In this document: one piece after another, positions 1 to 8,062 of the stretch
How the letters are laid out: the number at the start of each line of letters is the position of its first letter
Position numbering within the stretch: position 1 is the first letter of the stretch
Assembly (NCBI RefSeq): GCF_017498505.1
Contig: NZ_CP071798.1
Span: 4,079,501 to 4,143,500, forward strand
Source: Sporosarcina sp. Te-1
GTDB taxonomy: Bacteria; Bacillota; Bacilli; Bacillales_A; Planococcaceae
DNA: 64,000 bases
Reading direction: 5' to 3'
Position numbers and translations under genes: made by a program
Notes under the pieces: generated by a model
Told to the model about the DNA's origin: nothing
Seen by the model: the letters and a program-made list of their open reading frames with translations, nothing else
The model's database searches: none

Positions 1-1034
1 CCATTGAGGAACACATCTGCTACCGCTCCGGTCTGCTCGCTTTTTCTTTTTTCAACTTGATCTTTGTATGGTTTCAGAAGTTCAACTGCTTCCGCATCTT
101 CCTCGACGTCTTTTAACTTGATCAATTCACCTTTATAATCCTTAATTTTACCGTTTTCATCAAACGTGACATTAAGTTGTCCAAGGTTATTCAAGTGTTC
201 GCCAGTCTGAACGATCAGAGTCGGTACATCTCCGTTTTTAATCACTTTAGGCTCTTGAAGTTCCGTATGGGAGTGGCCCGCTACGATAATATCAATTCCA
301 GGAACGTTTTGTGCTAGAAGCATGTCATTCCCATACCCGTTGTCGACTTCAGAGCCGATATGAGTAACAGCAATGACTTTATTGATGCCAAGCTCTTCAA
401 ATTGTTTTACCATTTCTTTTGCTTCGGTAATATAGTTTGTAAATTCAACCTCGGCAGGACTAGCGATGAACGGCGTTTCTTCTGTTGTCAATCCGAAGAT
501 GCCGATTTTTTCGCCTTCCACTTCTTTTACAATCCCGCTATAGATTTTACCGCTTTCCGGTTCTTCGGAGATCGTGCGGCTTTGAATACCGCTGAGGATT
601 GTGTCTTTTGTGAAGTCGACATTTGAAGCTACAATTGGGAATGTAGCGGTCTCTACAAATTCCTTCAATGCTTTATGGCCATCCGGGCTTGAACCTAAGT
701 CGAATTCATGATTGCCAAAGGTAGCAGCATCATACTTGAAAAAATTCATGAAAGCGATATCTGCTTTACCGAGGAACTCATTAAAGTATAGCGTTCCAGT
801 AAAATTATCGCCGGCATTCAGCAATACATTCACAGGATGTTCTGCCTGCTTCTCTTTTAACATGGTTGCTAGCTTTGGTGCGTTTTCCAAATGACTATGT
901 ATGTCATTCGTGTGGAACACCGTCAATGAAAAGTCTTTCGACGCTTCTTCTGCTGAAACTGCTGCAGGCGTAATACCCGCTAGACTGAATAGCAAGATGG
1001 AAGCCGCCGCCCCCTTGAAATACTTTTTCGACAT
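1..1034 (-). CDS. Secreted bifunctional metallophosphatase / 5'-nucleotidase, 3' end beyond window
   Basis: Reading the minus strand from an ATG at 1034 (GAGG-type RBS just upstream) gives a signal peptide of about 28 residues ending near VSAEEA, then a calcineurin-like metallophosphoesterase domain with FHTNDIHSH, NAGDNFTG, TFGNHEFD and VAGHSH, the metal-binding blocks of the 5'-nucleotidase / 2',3'-cyclic-nucleotide phosphodiesterase family. These secreted enzymes scavenge phosphate and nucleosides. About 344 residues are visible; the C-terminal 5'-nucleotidase domain lies off the left edge, so substrate and any wall anchor cannot be judged. It is the last gene of a leftward run, with its own 5' region next to the downstream amidase terminator. 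Confidence 0.88.
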   Translation of the reverse strand, partial: MSKKYFKGAAASILLFSLAGITPAAVSAEEASKDFSLTVFHTNDIHSHLENAPKLATMLKEKQAEHPVNVLLNAGDNFTGTLYFNEFLGKADIAFMNFFKYDAATFGNHEFDLGSSPDGHKALKEFVETATFPIVASNVDFTKDTILSGIQSRTISEEPESGKIYSGIVKEVEGEKIGIFGLTTEETPFIASPAEVEFTNYITEAKEMVKQFEELGINKVIAVTHIGSEVDNGYGNDMLLAQNVPGIDIIVAGHSHTELQEPKVIKNGDVPTLIVQTGEHLNNLGQLNVTFDENGKIKDYKGELIKLKDVEEDAEAVELLKPYKDQVEKRKSEQTGAVADVFLN

Positions 1035-1181
1035 AATACACCATCCTCATTTTTTAATAGATGTCCATCATTCTTTTATACTAGTAAAAGGAAAGTAATG
1101 ATGAAAACGTAGTCATTTCCAGTTTATCATTATACCTACAGGAGGACAAATTAATTTTTCGTAAACTTCGAAAATCAAAAA

Positions 1182-1207
1182 GCCGGAAAGGAATGATCCT
1201 TTCCGGC
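1182..1207 (-). terminator. Rho-independent terminator of the SLH amidase gene
   Basis: A perfect 10-bp stem (GCCGGAAAGG / CCTTTCCGGC) with a 6-nt loop lies just after the amidase stop codon. On the minus strand it is followed by TTTTTGATTTT. Confidence 0.9.
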
Positions 1208-1213
1208 AGTAAG

Positions 1214-2929
1214 TTATTGAGCGGAATAATATTGAAGAAGGCCTTGGTAGATGGCTTCCGCATAGAGTTCCGCGTATTGGTCGCTTGTTAGTTTCTTGAA
1301 GTCATCTGGGTTTGACAAGAATCCTAGTTCTACAAGAACAGCGGCTACATTGTTATTACGAATGACATAGAATCGTTGGTCGCGTACACCGCGATCTGCC
1401 ATGTCAGCACGTTTAATGATGTTGTCATGGATCTTTTTGGCTAGAGCTTTGCTTTCCGCAGCATTCGGGTTCGTTGAAGAGTCATAGTACACTTCTGTCC
1501 CTTTCGCAGAAGTAGAGCTTGCTGAATTGACATGAATGGAGACGAACGCTTCCGCATAATGCTTTTTCGCATAATCGGTACGATCCTGCAGGGAAGGGAA
1601 CGTATCGCCGGAACGGGTCATTAAGACGCTGGCGCCCGCTTTCTTCAATTTCGTTTCCACCCGCTTCGCCACATTCAATGTGATTTCCTTTTCTTTAGCG
1701 GAGCTTTTTGTCGTGCCTGGATCTTTTCCGCCATGTCCTGCATCTATGACGATGATTCGGTCTTTCAATGGATTACCTGATTGATTGATCAATTTTAGAT
1801 AGTTTTTGTGAACATAACCTGGTCCATTGTTTGTATTTACTTTCGCCCAATAGCCGGAGATGGATAGGATTTCGACTTTCTCACCGAGTTTGAATTTACC
1901 GATCACTTCTGATGTCGAATTGGCCGATTTTCGTACATTCAAGCTGTCAGCTGTTACCTTACCAATGAGGTTGCTCGTTCCAACGGATGGAACATTCTCT
2001 TCCTCCTCTTCAGGCAGGGAAGGTTCTGTCACATCTGGGGCCGATTCACCTGGTTCTTCAGTAGCAACATCATCGCCTGGTTTTTCTACGCCTACATCTA
2101 CGGTATATTCTTTATTGATATATCCATTCTTGCCGTCGATGAGGATGAGAAGCCAATCGCCAGTTTGTCCAAGTACTTCGACAATCTCTCCATCTTTCAG
2201 CTTCCCGACGACATCTCCAGTCAATGCGGGATGGCTTCGAACGTTTAAGTTAATGCCGCCGGTTACGACTTTAGCAAAATAGGTTCTGGATGTCTGTTCA
2301 GGAAGTTTCACAGGCAACGCATATTTGTCATTCAGTGCGCGAGCGACAAAGAGTGCGAATTGGGAACGTGTCAATAAATCGTTAGGTAAGAACTTTCCTG
2401 CATCCCCCTGGGTTACGCCGGCATAGTAGAGTCCGTTGATCTTTTCAGCGTATGGATGGTTTTTCATGTCCGTGAGCATTAACGGATGATCAACAGTGAT
2501 CTTTTCCGACAAGTTGAATGCGACGGATAGCGCATAGCCCATTTCTTCCCGCTTGATCTTTTCGTTTGGTTTGAAATTGCCGTCTTTGTCGACTTTAAAG
2601 TAACCAAGTTTCACTGCACGGCTTGCATAATCGTATTGCTCGGTACCCGGTTTCAAGTCCTTGAATGTGATGGAAGGGGTAGGCATGTCCTTTTTCTTAG
2701 AAGCGATCACTAACATTTTGGCAGCTTGTGCGCGTGTCAAATTGTCCCCGGGGTTGAATTTGGAAACTTGATTGACAATGCCGAGCTCAGCTATGTAATG
2801 TACTGCATCAGAATATTCCTTGTCTGGAGATACGTCAGAGAATTTGAATTGTGCCGATGAATGTCCTGGGACAATGGAAACAAGAGCGAAAAACAACAAA
2901 GCGACAGTGGCCCATTTAATTGTTTTCAT
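1214..2929 (-). CDS. SLH- and SH3-domain N-acetylmuramoyl-L-alanine amidase
   Basis: This is a 571-residue secreted wall hydrolase that cuts the amide bond between MurNAc and the stem peptide. A signal peptide (about 1-27, ending HSSAQ) is followed by three SLH repeats (about 28-200) for attachment to pyruvylated wall polymer, two bacterial SH3 domains, an acidic linker between them, and a C-terminal Amidase_3 domain. Zinc and catalytic residues are visible in DAGHGG, EKEIT, SIHVN and VELGFLSN. A longer reading to 3067 exists, but the ATG at 2929 follows a good GGGAGGACAC RBS and starts a proper signal peptide, so I chose it. A terminator follows. SLH anchoring fits the secA2/slaP S-layer export genes at 22.5-25.7 kb. 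Confidence 0.95.
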   Translation of the reverse strand: MKTIKWATVALLFFALVSIVPGHSSAQFKFSDVSPDKEYSDAVHYIAELGIVNQVSKFNPGDNLTRAQAAKMLVIASKKKDMPTPSITFKDLKPGTEQYDYASRAVKLGYFKVDKDGNFKPNEKIKREEMGYALSVAFNLSEKITVDHPLMLTDMKNHPYAEKINGLYYAGVTQGDAGKFLPNDLLTRSQFALFVARALNDKYALPVKLPEQTSRTYFAKVVTGGINLNVRSHPALTGDVVGKLKDGEIVEVLGQTGDWLLILIDGKNGYINKEYTVDVGVEKPGDDVATEEPGESAPDVTEPSLPEEEEENVPSVGTSNLIGKVTADSLNVRKSANSTSEVIGKFKLGEKVEILSISGYWAKVNTNNGPGYVHKNYLKLINQSGNPLKDRIIVIDAGHGGKDPGTTKSSAKEKEITLNVAKRVETKLKKAGASVLMTRSGDTFPSLQDRTDYAKKHYAEAFVSIHVNSASSTSAKGTEVYYDSSTNPNAAESKALAKKIHDNIIKRADMADRGVRDQRFYVIRNNNVAAVLVELGFLSNPDDFKKLTSDQYAELYAEAIYQGLLQYYSAQ

Positions 2930-3031
2930 GGTGTCCTCCCTATTTTTTACTGTTGGTGTAGGTTTAGTGTACCAGTGTAGAATCATTAAATCTAGAGGAA
3001 ATTCGATAGATTTATAGTGTTTTCTACAAGA

Positions 3032-3064
3032 AACCGGGTGTCCCCAAAAACGGAACACCCGGTT
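3032..3064 (-). terminator. Possible terminator of the NlpC/P60-SLH gene
   Basis: The stem AACCGGGTGT-CC pairs with GG-ACACCCGGTT directly after the stop codon. On the minus strand the following tract is TTCTTGTAG, a weak T-run, so termination is plausible rather than certain. Confidence 0.6.
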
Positions 3065-3073
3065 CAATATACA

Positions 3074-3979
3074 TTATTGGTCAAGTCGATCGACGATTTT
3101 CATGAATTGCTTTTCAGTCAACTTATCATTCAATCCAAAAGAACCGTCTTCATAGCCACTTGCGATGTGATTATAGGCTAGTGTGCTAATATATTCAGTT
3201 GCCCAATGGTCTGCAGGGACGTCTGAGAATGTCTGTGATGATTTGCCTTCCAGATGGAACGCTTCTACAACAATCTTAGCCAGTTGAGCACGTGTCAATG
3301 ACCCCTCTGGATTGAACTTGCCGTCGTTGCCGGAAAAGATACCGGCGTTTGTAACTGCCATGATTGCATCATAATGTGGGTAACCGGCGGGTACGTCGGA
3401 GAAAGTCGTTTCATGAGAAAGATCTTCCAAACCGAGTACTTTATAAAGAGTTTCCGCCACTTCTGACCGTGTTACATATTTCGGCAAGGTTGCGGAAGCT
3501 GACGAATCGTCAAACGCGACCGTCTTATCTGGGTCGAATTTCGTTACCCGCTTCGCTCCTAAATAACGGCTGCCCCAGTAAGCAGGATCGTTAACCGATG
3601 AAATCATGACGCCTTTGCTTGTGGATGAGTGAATGAAACGGCTGGAGCCGATATAGATACCTACATGCGATACCCCGCTTCCTGCCGTGTTGAAGAACAC
3701 AAGGTCTCCTGTTTTAAGATCGCTTTTCTTAACAGATGTTCCCATGGCATACTGTTGGCCAGTCGATCTTGGAATTGAAACTCCTTCTTTTTTGAAAACA
3801 TATTGCGTATATCCTGAGCAGTCGAATCCGGAAGTGGTTGTCCCACCGTATGAATACGGTGTGCCGATATAGTTCTTCGCTGTACTGACGAGCGACGTCG
3901 GTGAATTCGCTGAGGCCATGGCTGGAATTGACGTTGAGATTAATACTGACCCAAACAGAACTACAAAAAGTCTTTTCAT
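3074..3979 (-). CDS. NlpC/P60 peptidoglycan endopeptidase with C-terminal SLH domains
   Basis: The 301-residue product has a signal peptide (1 to about 24), an NlpC/P60 cysteine peptidase domain (about 27-145) with catalytic Cys54 in GFDCSGY and His in VSHVGIYIG, then two SLH repeats (about 175-300). It should cleave gamma-D-Glu-diaminopimelate or equivalent stem bonds at the cell surface. The start is the ATG at 3979, which begins the signal peptide; a GTG at 4006 is possible but adds an unneeded leader. The upstream region carries a triple WalR-type repeat (4066-4093), which fits the essential WalKR control known for Bacillales hydrolases such as lytE and cwlO. It is related in its catalytic part to the genes at 14.3 and 21.2 kb. 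Confidence 0.93.
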   Translation of the reverse strand: MKRLFVVLFGSVLISTSIPAMASANSPTSLVSTAKNYIGTPYSYGGTTTSGFDCSGYTQYVFKKEGVSIPRSTGQQYAMGTSVKKSDLKTGDLVFFNTAGSGVSHVGIYIGSSRFIHSSTSKGVMISSVNDPAYWGSRYLGAKRVTKFDPDKTVAFDDSSASATLPKYVTRSEVAETLYKVLGLEDLSHETTFSDVPAGYPHYDAIMAVTNAGIFSGNDGKFNPEGSLTRAQLAKIVVEAFHLEGKSSQTFSDVPADHWATEYISTLAYNHIASGYEDGSFGLNDKLTEKQFMKIVDRLDQ

Positions 3980-4065
3980 TATGGTTCCCAAATTCCCCTT
4001 CCGCACGTTTTATACAGTGTGCTTTTATCTGAAAACAATAGTAGCATAGCTAAACCTTCATTTCG

Positions 4066-4093
4066 GTTACAGTTACATTACAATACCGTTACA
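4066..4093 (-). promoter_or_regulatory. Triple WalR (YycF)-type binding repeat
   Basis: On the minus strand the sequence reads TGTAAC, 5 nt, TGTAAT, 5 nt, TGTAAC. The WalR consensus is TGTWAH-N5-TGTWAH, so two overlapping perfect boxes share the central hexamer. They sit about 90-115 bp upstream of the NlpC/P60-SLH start on the same strand. WalR binding is inferred from the consensus. Confidence 0.7.
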
Positions 4094-4259
4094 AAATCCT
4101 AGTAATCTTATAAACGCTTTCAAACCGCCTTTTCTCTAGGTTTTGAAACTTTACAGGTCGTCACTTCGTTCTCTTATTTACTAGATTTTCACTAGCAATC
4201 TAGATCTTTTGGCTATGAAATACAAGTTCCTACGGACTAGATAAACCGTTTGAATGGAT

Positions 4260-4276
4260 TGTTACAGAGCTGTAAC
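4260..4276. promoter_or_regulatory. Palindromic WalR-type box
   Basis: TGTTAC-AGAGC-TGTAAC fits TGTWAH-N5-TGTWAH and, because it is an inverted repeat (GTTACAG-AG-CTGTAAC), fits on both strands. It lies about 80 bp upstream of the -10 of the glycosyltransferase gene and about 280 bp upstream of the NlpC/P60 start, so either could be the target. The rest of the gap 3980-4405 holds no credible gene. Confidence 0.6.
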
Positions 4277-4350
4277 ATAAGAAATTCATCTTACGCAAAT
4301 TGTCCCGTTGGGCTGGAAATTCCTTGTGTATTCGTTAGAACACATACTTA

Positions 4351-4359
4351 TGCTATAAT
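4351..4359 (+). promoter_or_regulatory. Extended -10 promoter of glycosyltransferase/flippase operon
   Basis: TGCTATAAT is a perfect extended -10 element, 47 bp before the ATG at 4406. No good -35 is present at 17 bp spacing, which is usual for extended -10 promoters. Confidence 0.6.
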
Positions 4360-4405
4360 CGTTCAATGGTAGTGAAGGAAGAATAAGAAGATGGGAAGAG
4401 AATAG

Positions 4406-5509
4406 ATGCGAAAAATAGCGGTTTTCAGCAATATGTATCCTTCCGGACAGCATCCGACATTTGGAATATTTGTTAAAAATCAAGTGGAATTGCTGCGATC
4501 CAAAGGGGTCGATGTCGATATCATTGCAATTAATGATCCTGCTAAAGGGAAAAGCGCAGCTGTAAAGAAGTATGGGACTTGGCTGTTTCGTTCATTTTTT
4601 TATATGCTAAAAAATAGAAAGCGCCTAACCTTGACACATGCCCACTATGCATTTCCTACTGGACTCATTTCATTAATGGGAAAACGGATCTGGAAGTTGC
4701 CGTATGTTGTTACAGTCCATGGCGGCGATATTGACAAGATGGCGAAGAAAGGCGGAAAGATCGCCTCTATGACGACCTCGATCCTTCAAAACGCCGAGGC
4801 TGTCATTGTTGTTGGAGAACGCTTGAAGCAGGATGTGATCCAAACGTTCGGTGTTCATGCACAGCGGGTGCATGTTATGAGCATGGGAGTGGACACTGCT
4901 GTATTCAAACCTTTTTCAAAAGAAGAAACGAGGAAGGAATTGGACATACCGGCACATGAAAAAGTGGTCTTATATGTAGGGAATTTAATTGAGGCAAAAG
5001 GACTTCTCGAGTTGGTAGAAGCTTTTAAACTTGTGAAGAAAGAGATTCCGGAAGCATCGCTGTATTTGATCGGCTCACCTAAGGACGAAGGGTTTATGGA
5101 TAAGTTGGCTAAGCACTTGGTGGAACACGGGGTCAAAGTCGTTCAGCAAATGCCTAAACCCCAGAAAGAAATCGCCCAGTGGATGGCCGCTTCGGATGTA
5201 TTTGTCCTTCCATCTCACCATGAAGGGTTCGGTCTCGTCGTGCTGGAAGCGATGGCAACCGGAACGAAGGTAGTCGGCACCAATGTCGGCGGTTTATCGT
5301 ATTTGCTTGCTGATCAAGCGGGAATCTTAGTGCAACCGAAAAATCCTGAATCTCTTGCAGCTGGCATACGGCAGGTATTGAATGGGGAGGCGGCGCTGGA
5401 CCAGGAGAGTATTCGAAGTGCAGTGGAATCGAATTCATTTGACACAATCAGCGAAAGACTTCAATCGATCTACCGCTCTATTGAAGAAAAGGCAGGTCGA
5501 ACAGAATGA
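4406..5509 (+). CDS. GT4-family glycosyltransferase (TuaC-like)
   Basis: The 367-residue protein has the two Rossmann-like domains of GT-B family 4 enzymes. The N-terminal acceptor domain begins with SNMYPSGQHPTFGIFVKNQV, a signature shared with teichuronic acid glycosyltransferase TuaC, and the donor domain has YVGNLIEAKG and the EX7E block EGFGLVVLE. It probably adds a sugar to a lipid-linked envelope glycan on the cytoplasmic face. The upstream in-frame ATG at 4391 runs into TAG, so 4406 is the start. The stop overlaps the start of the MurJ-like flippase (ATGA), which suggests translational coupling and a shared lipid-linked product. Donor and acceptor sugars cannot be read from sequence. 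Confidence 0.88.
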   Translation: MRKIAVFSNMYPSGQHPTFGIFVKNQVELLRSKGVDVDIIAINDPAKGKSAAVKKYGTWLFRSFFYMLKNRKRLTLTHAHYAFPTGLISLMGKRIWKLPYVVTVHGGDIDKMAKKGGKIASMTTSILQNAEAVIVVGERLKQDVIQTFGVHAQRVHVMSMGVDTAVFKPFSKEETRKELDIPAHEKVVLYVGNLIEAKGLLELVEAFKLVKKEIPEASLYLIGSPKDEGFMDKLAKHLVEHGVKVVQQMPKPQKEIAQWMAASDVFVLPSHHEGFGLVVLEAMATGTKVVGTNVGGLSYLLADQAGILVQPKNPESLAAGIRQVLNGEAALDQESIRSAVESNSFDTISERLQSIYRSIEEKAGRTE

Positions 5510-6789
5510 GTAGGTTTATAAAAATTATCGGCGCGGTTGCAGTTATCAATATTGTAGCGCGGCTCGTCGGATTTGCGCGTGAAATGGTAATCGGCAATCA
5601 ATACGGGACGGGACGCGTCGCCGATGCGATTGCGACAGCGTATACGATTCCAAACTTCCTCTATCTCGTAGTAGGCGGGGGATTGACGACGGCATTTATT
5701 TCCGTTTACCATTCGACGTCTGCAGATAAAGCCCTGTTTGTCAGAAAATCGTTTACAACGGTACTTGCATCAATTTCAGTCATTTCTGTCCTTGCCTTTG
5801 TATTTGCAGAGCCATTGCTCCGGATTGTTTTTGTCAACTTGACGGAACCGCAAATTGCTGCCGTTTATCCACTTTTTTTATGGATGATGCCTTCGACAAT
5901 ATTCCTTGTTATTTCAACTTGGATGAGTGGTCTGCTTAATTTGAATGACCGTTTTCATCTGTCTAGTGTCGCCATTCTAGTATACAACGCAGCGTTTGTG
6001 GTCATTGGAGCAGTCTTGACGTATTGGATCGGCCCAATTTCTTATGGGGTCGGAGCACTTGTAAGTGCCGTATTAATGGTGCTGTTTCTCTTCATCGGCA
6101 TCAGAAAGAGCAACCTGTCCTCTTTAAAGCCATCATTTGGAATGACGGCTGATATAAAACGAGTATGGGTTATAGCATTGCCGATCCTGCTGGGTGGGGC
6201 TTCATTGCAATTTTACGCGATCATTCAACGAGTGGCAGCAACAGGCTTAAGTGAAGGGGCAATCTCGGCTATCAATTACGCTTCCAAACTGAGCGGGTTC
6301 CCTCAAGCTGTTATGATGACCGCGGTCACGACAGTTATTTATCCGATGCTGAGCAAGAAGGAAGGCGAAGGGGATCATGAAACCATCCGTTCTCTTTATA
6401 AAAAAGGGATGCTTTATCTCGCTGCTTTGATTGTTCCTGCAACAGTAGTCGCCTATTTCTTTGCCGATCCGATTATTCGTCTTGTTTTTGGCCATGGGAA
6501 TTTTGGTGAGAAATCTATTGCGATTACAGTACCGATTTTCAAAGCGTTTTCCCTGTCGATGTTCTTTTTAGCGGTTAACACATATATTACCCGTTTCTAT
6601 TATGCGAAAGGGAATTCTATGATCCCGGTCATATTCAGTCTCATCAGTGTGCTTGGCATCAACTTAGCCGTTATTTTTGCCTTGATTGATTCGCTGGGGG
6701 CGGTAGCGATTGCATACGGTACGGTCATTAGTTCGGCAGCCAACTTCATCATGCTTTGGTTATACGCGCGGATCAAATGGAAGCTTTAA
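5506..6789 (+). CDS. MurJ/MviN-type lipid-linked glycan flippase, short form
   Basis: This polytopic membrane protein of 427 residues belongs to the MOP superfamily. The N-terminus (GFAREMVIGNQYGTG, then IPNFLYLVVGGGLTTAF) matches the MurJ family, which flips lipid II or related undecaprenyl-linked glycans outward. Typical MurJ proteins are about 500-540 residues with 14 helices; this one is roughly 80-100 residues shorter and so probably lacks the last two helices. Pairing with a GT4 enzyme at a 4-bp overlap suggests it may move a special glycan instead of, or in addition to, lipid II. A strong terminator follows, so the pair is a complete operon. Confidence 0.85.
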   Translation: MSRFIKIIGAVAVINIVARLVGFAREMVIGNQYGTGRVADAIATAYTIPNFLYLVVGGGLTTAFISVYHSTSADKALFVRKSFTTVLASISVISVLAFVFAEPLLRIVFVNLTEPQIAAVYPLFLWMMPSTIFLVISTWMSGLLNLNDRFHLSSVAILVYNAAFVVIGAVLTYWIGPISYGVGALVSAVLMVLFLFIGIRKSNLSSLKPSFGMTADIKRVWVIALPILLGGASLQFYAIIQRVAATGLSEGAISAINYASKLSGFPQAVMMTAVTTVIYPMLSKKEGEGDHETIRSLYKKGMLYLAALIVPATVVAYFFADPIIRLVFGHGNFGEKSIAITVPIFKAFSLSMFFLAVNTYITRFYYAKGNSMIPVIFSLISVLGINLAVIFALIDSLGAVAIAYGTVISSAANFIMLWLYARIKWKL

Positions 6790-6808
6790 AAAGGAATTCA
6801 AATTGATG

Positions 6809-6846
6809 AGAGCTTTTTCCTTGATAAGGGAAAGGCTCTTTTTTTA
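6809..6846 (+). terminator. Terminator of the glycosyltransferase/flippase operon
   Basis: An AGAGC...TTTTCCTT stem pairs with AGGGAAAGGCTCT around a GATA loop and is followed by seven T residues. Confidence 0.9.
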
Positions 6847-6867
6847 TTGAAATAAATAGTGGAATGA

Positions 6868-6895
6868 TTGAAAAATATTTAATGTTCAGTATAAT
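6868..6895 (+). promoter_or_regulatory. SigA promoter of the TAXI-TRAP operon
   Basis: TTGAAA (6868-6873), a 16-bp spacer and TATAAT (6890-6895) form a near-consensus vegetative promoter about 110 bp upstream of the binding-protein start. Confidence 0.75.
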
Positions 6896-6959
6896 TTAAA
6901 ATAACATTCTACTTTTCACAGCGTCATAAACCTCTTAGAGAATGAGTCACCCATCCTTT

Positions 6960-6973
6960 TGTAAGCGCTTACG
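6960..6973. promoter_or_regulatory. cre site (CcpA operator)
   Basis: TGTAAGCGCTTACG matches the catabolite response element consensus TGNAANCGNTNNCN and is nearly palindromic (GTAAGCGCTTAC). It lies about 60 bp downstream of the predicted start of transcription and 33 bp before the chosen start codon, a roadblock position typical of CcpA repression. This suggests the transporter imports a carbon source that is ignored when preferred sugars are present. Confidence 0.7.
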
Positions 6974-7005
6974 AGAAGGGGATGATAAATAAAAAGGGGG
7001 ATGAA

Positions 7006-8007
7006 ATGGTGAAAAGAAGTCGCATGCGATGGATGATGGTCCTGCTTGGTGTTGTGCTGATTTTATCTGCTTGTGGGGGAACGAAGAGAAATATTGCGAT
7101 CGGACCGCCGGCAAGTGAAACAAACAACGTATCGAAAATTATTTTGGAAGCGTATGGGATTGGAGACGGGGAATACAAAGCGTTTCAGGAAAGCTTTGGA
7201 GCTGCGGCAGACGGTGTACAGGATGGCAATATTGATATTTCCATCGGAATTTTAGGACTGCCTGCTTCGAGCATTGAAAGTTTACAGGCATCGGCAGGGG
7301 ACGTGAGGATGTTAAGCCTTTCCGATGAAGCTATCAAGAAGATTGAAGAAAAATCAGGTTATAAGCAATACACGATTCCGAAAGATTCCTATGATTTCTT
7401 AACGGAAGACATCCAGACGGTAACTGCTTATGCCATTCTGATGGGGAACACGGATACAATTGATGAGGAACTAGGGTACGAACTGGCGAAAAGCATGATT
7501 GAAAATGCTAGCGAGAATACACATGCCCAAGCCAAACAGATGTTATTGGAAAATGCTTTGAACGGGGCGGAAGGGCTACCGATTCATCCAGGAGCAAAGA
7601 AATATTATGAAGAACAAGGACTGACAGTCGATAACGAAGTGGCAGAACTGACAGCGTCTAAGGAAAACAGGAAATCAGAACTTACGTTCGGGTCAGGGAG
7701 TCAAGGCGGGACGTACTATCCACTTGGCGGAGAAATGGCGAACCTTTGGAATAAGTATATAGACGGACTCAATGTGACGAATATGGAGACGGGAGCGTCA
7801 GTGGAAAACCTGTCGACCATATCCCAAGGGAATATGGACCTCGGCATGACCGTTCATGTCCCTGCGTTGAATGCGATTGAAGGAAAAGCTGATTTCGAAG
7901 GAAATCATGTGAAGAATGCGGCCTTCATCGGGCATATTTATCCCGAAGTCGTTCAAATTGTAACACGTGAAAAGACCGAGATCGCTAGTTTTGATGATTT
8001 AAAATGA
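7006..8007 (+). CDS. TAXI-family TRAP transporter binding lipoprotein, circularly permuted
   Basis: The 333-residue lipoprotein (lipobox LSAC, Cys23) should feed an unknown, probably organic-acid ligand to the permease encoded next. The start at 7006 has AAGGGGG at 5-nt spacing; the ATG at 6982 lies on top of another G-run. In known TAXI proteins the mature N-terminus carries LTFGSGSQGGTYYPLGG, and a later hinge reads DLKGKRVAIGPPASET. Here the order is reversed: residues 29-207 correspond to the usual second half (IAIGPPASET to GLPIHPGAKKYYEEQG), residues 208-224 are a polar linker, and residues 225-333 are the usual first half (ELTFGSGSQGG to SFDDLK), ending exactly at the hinge. All parts of the fold seem present, so this reads as a circular permutation, not a truncation. 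Function is inferred; a pseudogene or misassembly is possible. Confidence 0.85.
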   Translation: MVKRSRMRWMMVLLGVVLILSACGGTKRNIAIGPPASETNNVSKIILEAYGIGDGEYKAFQESFGAAADGVQDGNIDISIGILGLPASSIESLQASAGDVRMLSLSDEAIKKIEEKSGYKQYTIPKDSYDFLTEDIQTVTAYAILMGNTDTIDEELGYELAKSMIENASENTHAQAKQMLLENALNGAEGLPIHPGAKKYYEEQGLTVDNEVAELTASKENRKSELTFGSGSQGGTYYPLGGEMANLWNKYIDGLNVTNMETGASVENLSTISQGNMDLGMTVHVPALNAIEGKADFEGNHVKNAAFIGHIYPEVVQIVTREKTEIASFDDLK

Positions 8008-8062
8008 TGTAAGGCTATTGAAGTGAATGATAGATACTTAAAGTAGCAAGGAGGAAGGGAAA

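Noticed and set aside
2930..3067. Longer N-terminus of the SLH amidase
   Set aside because: It adds 46 residues before a perfect signal peptide and skips the strong RBS at 2931-2940.
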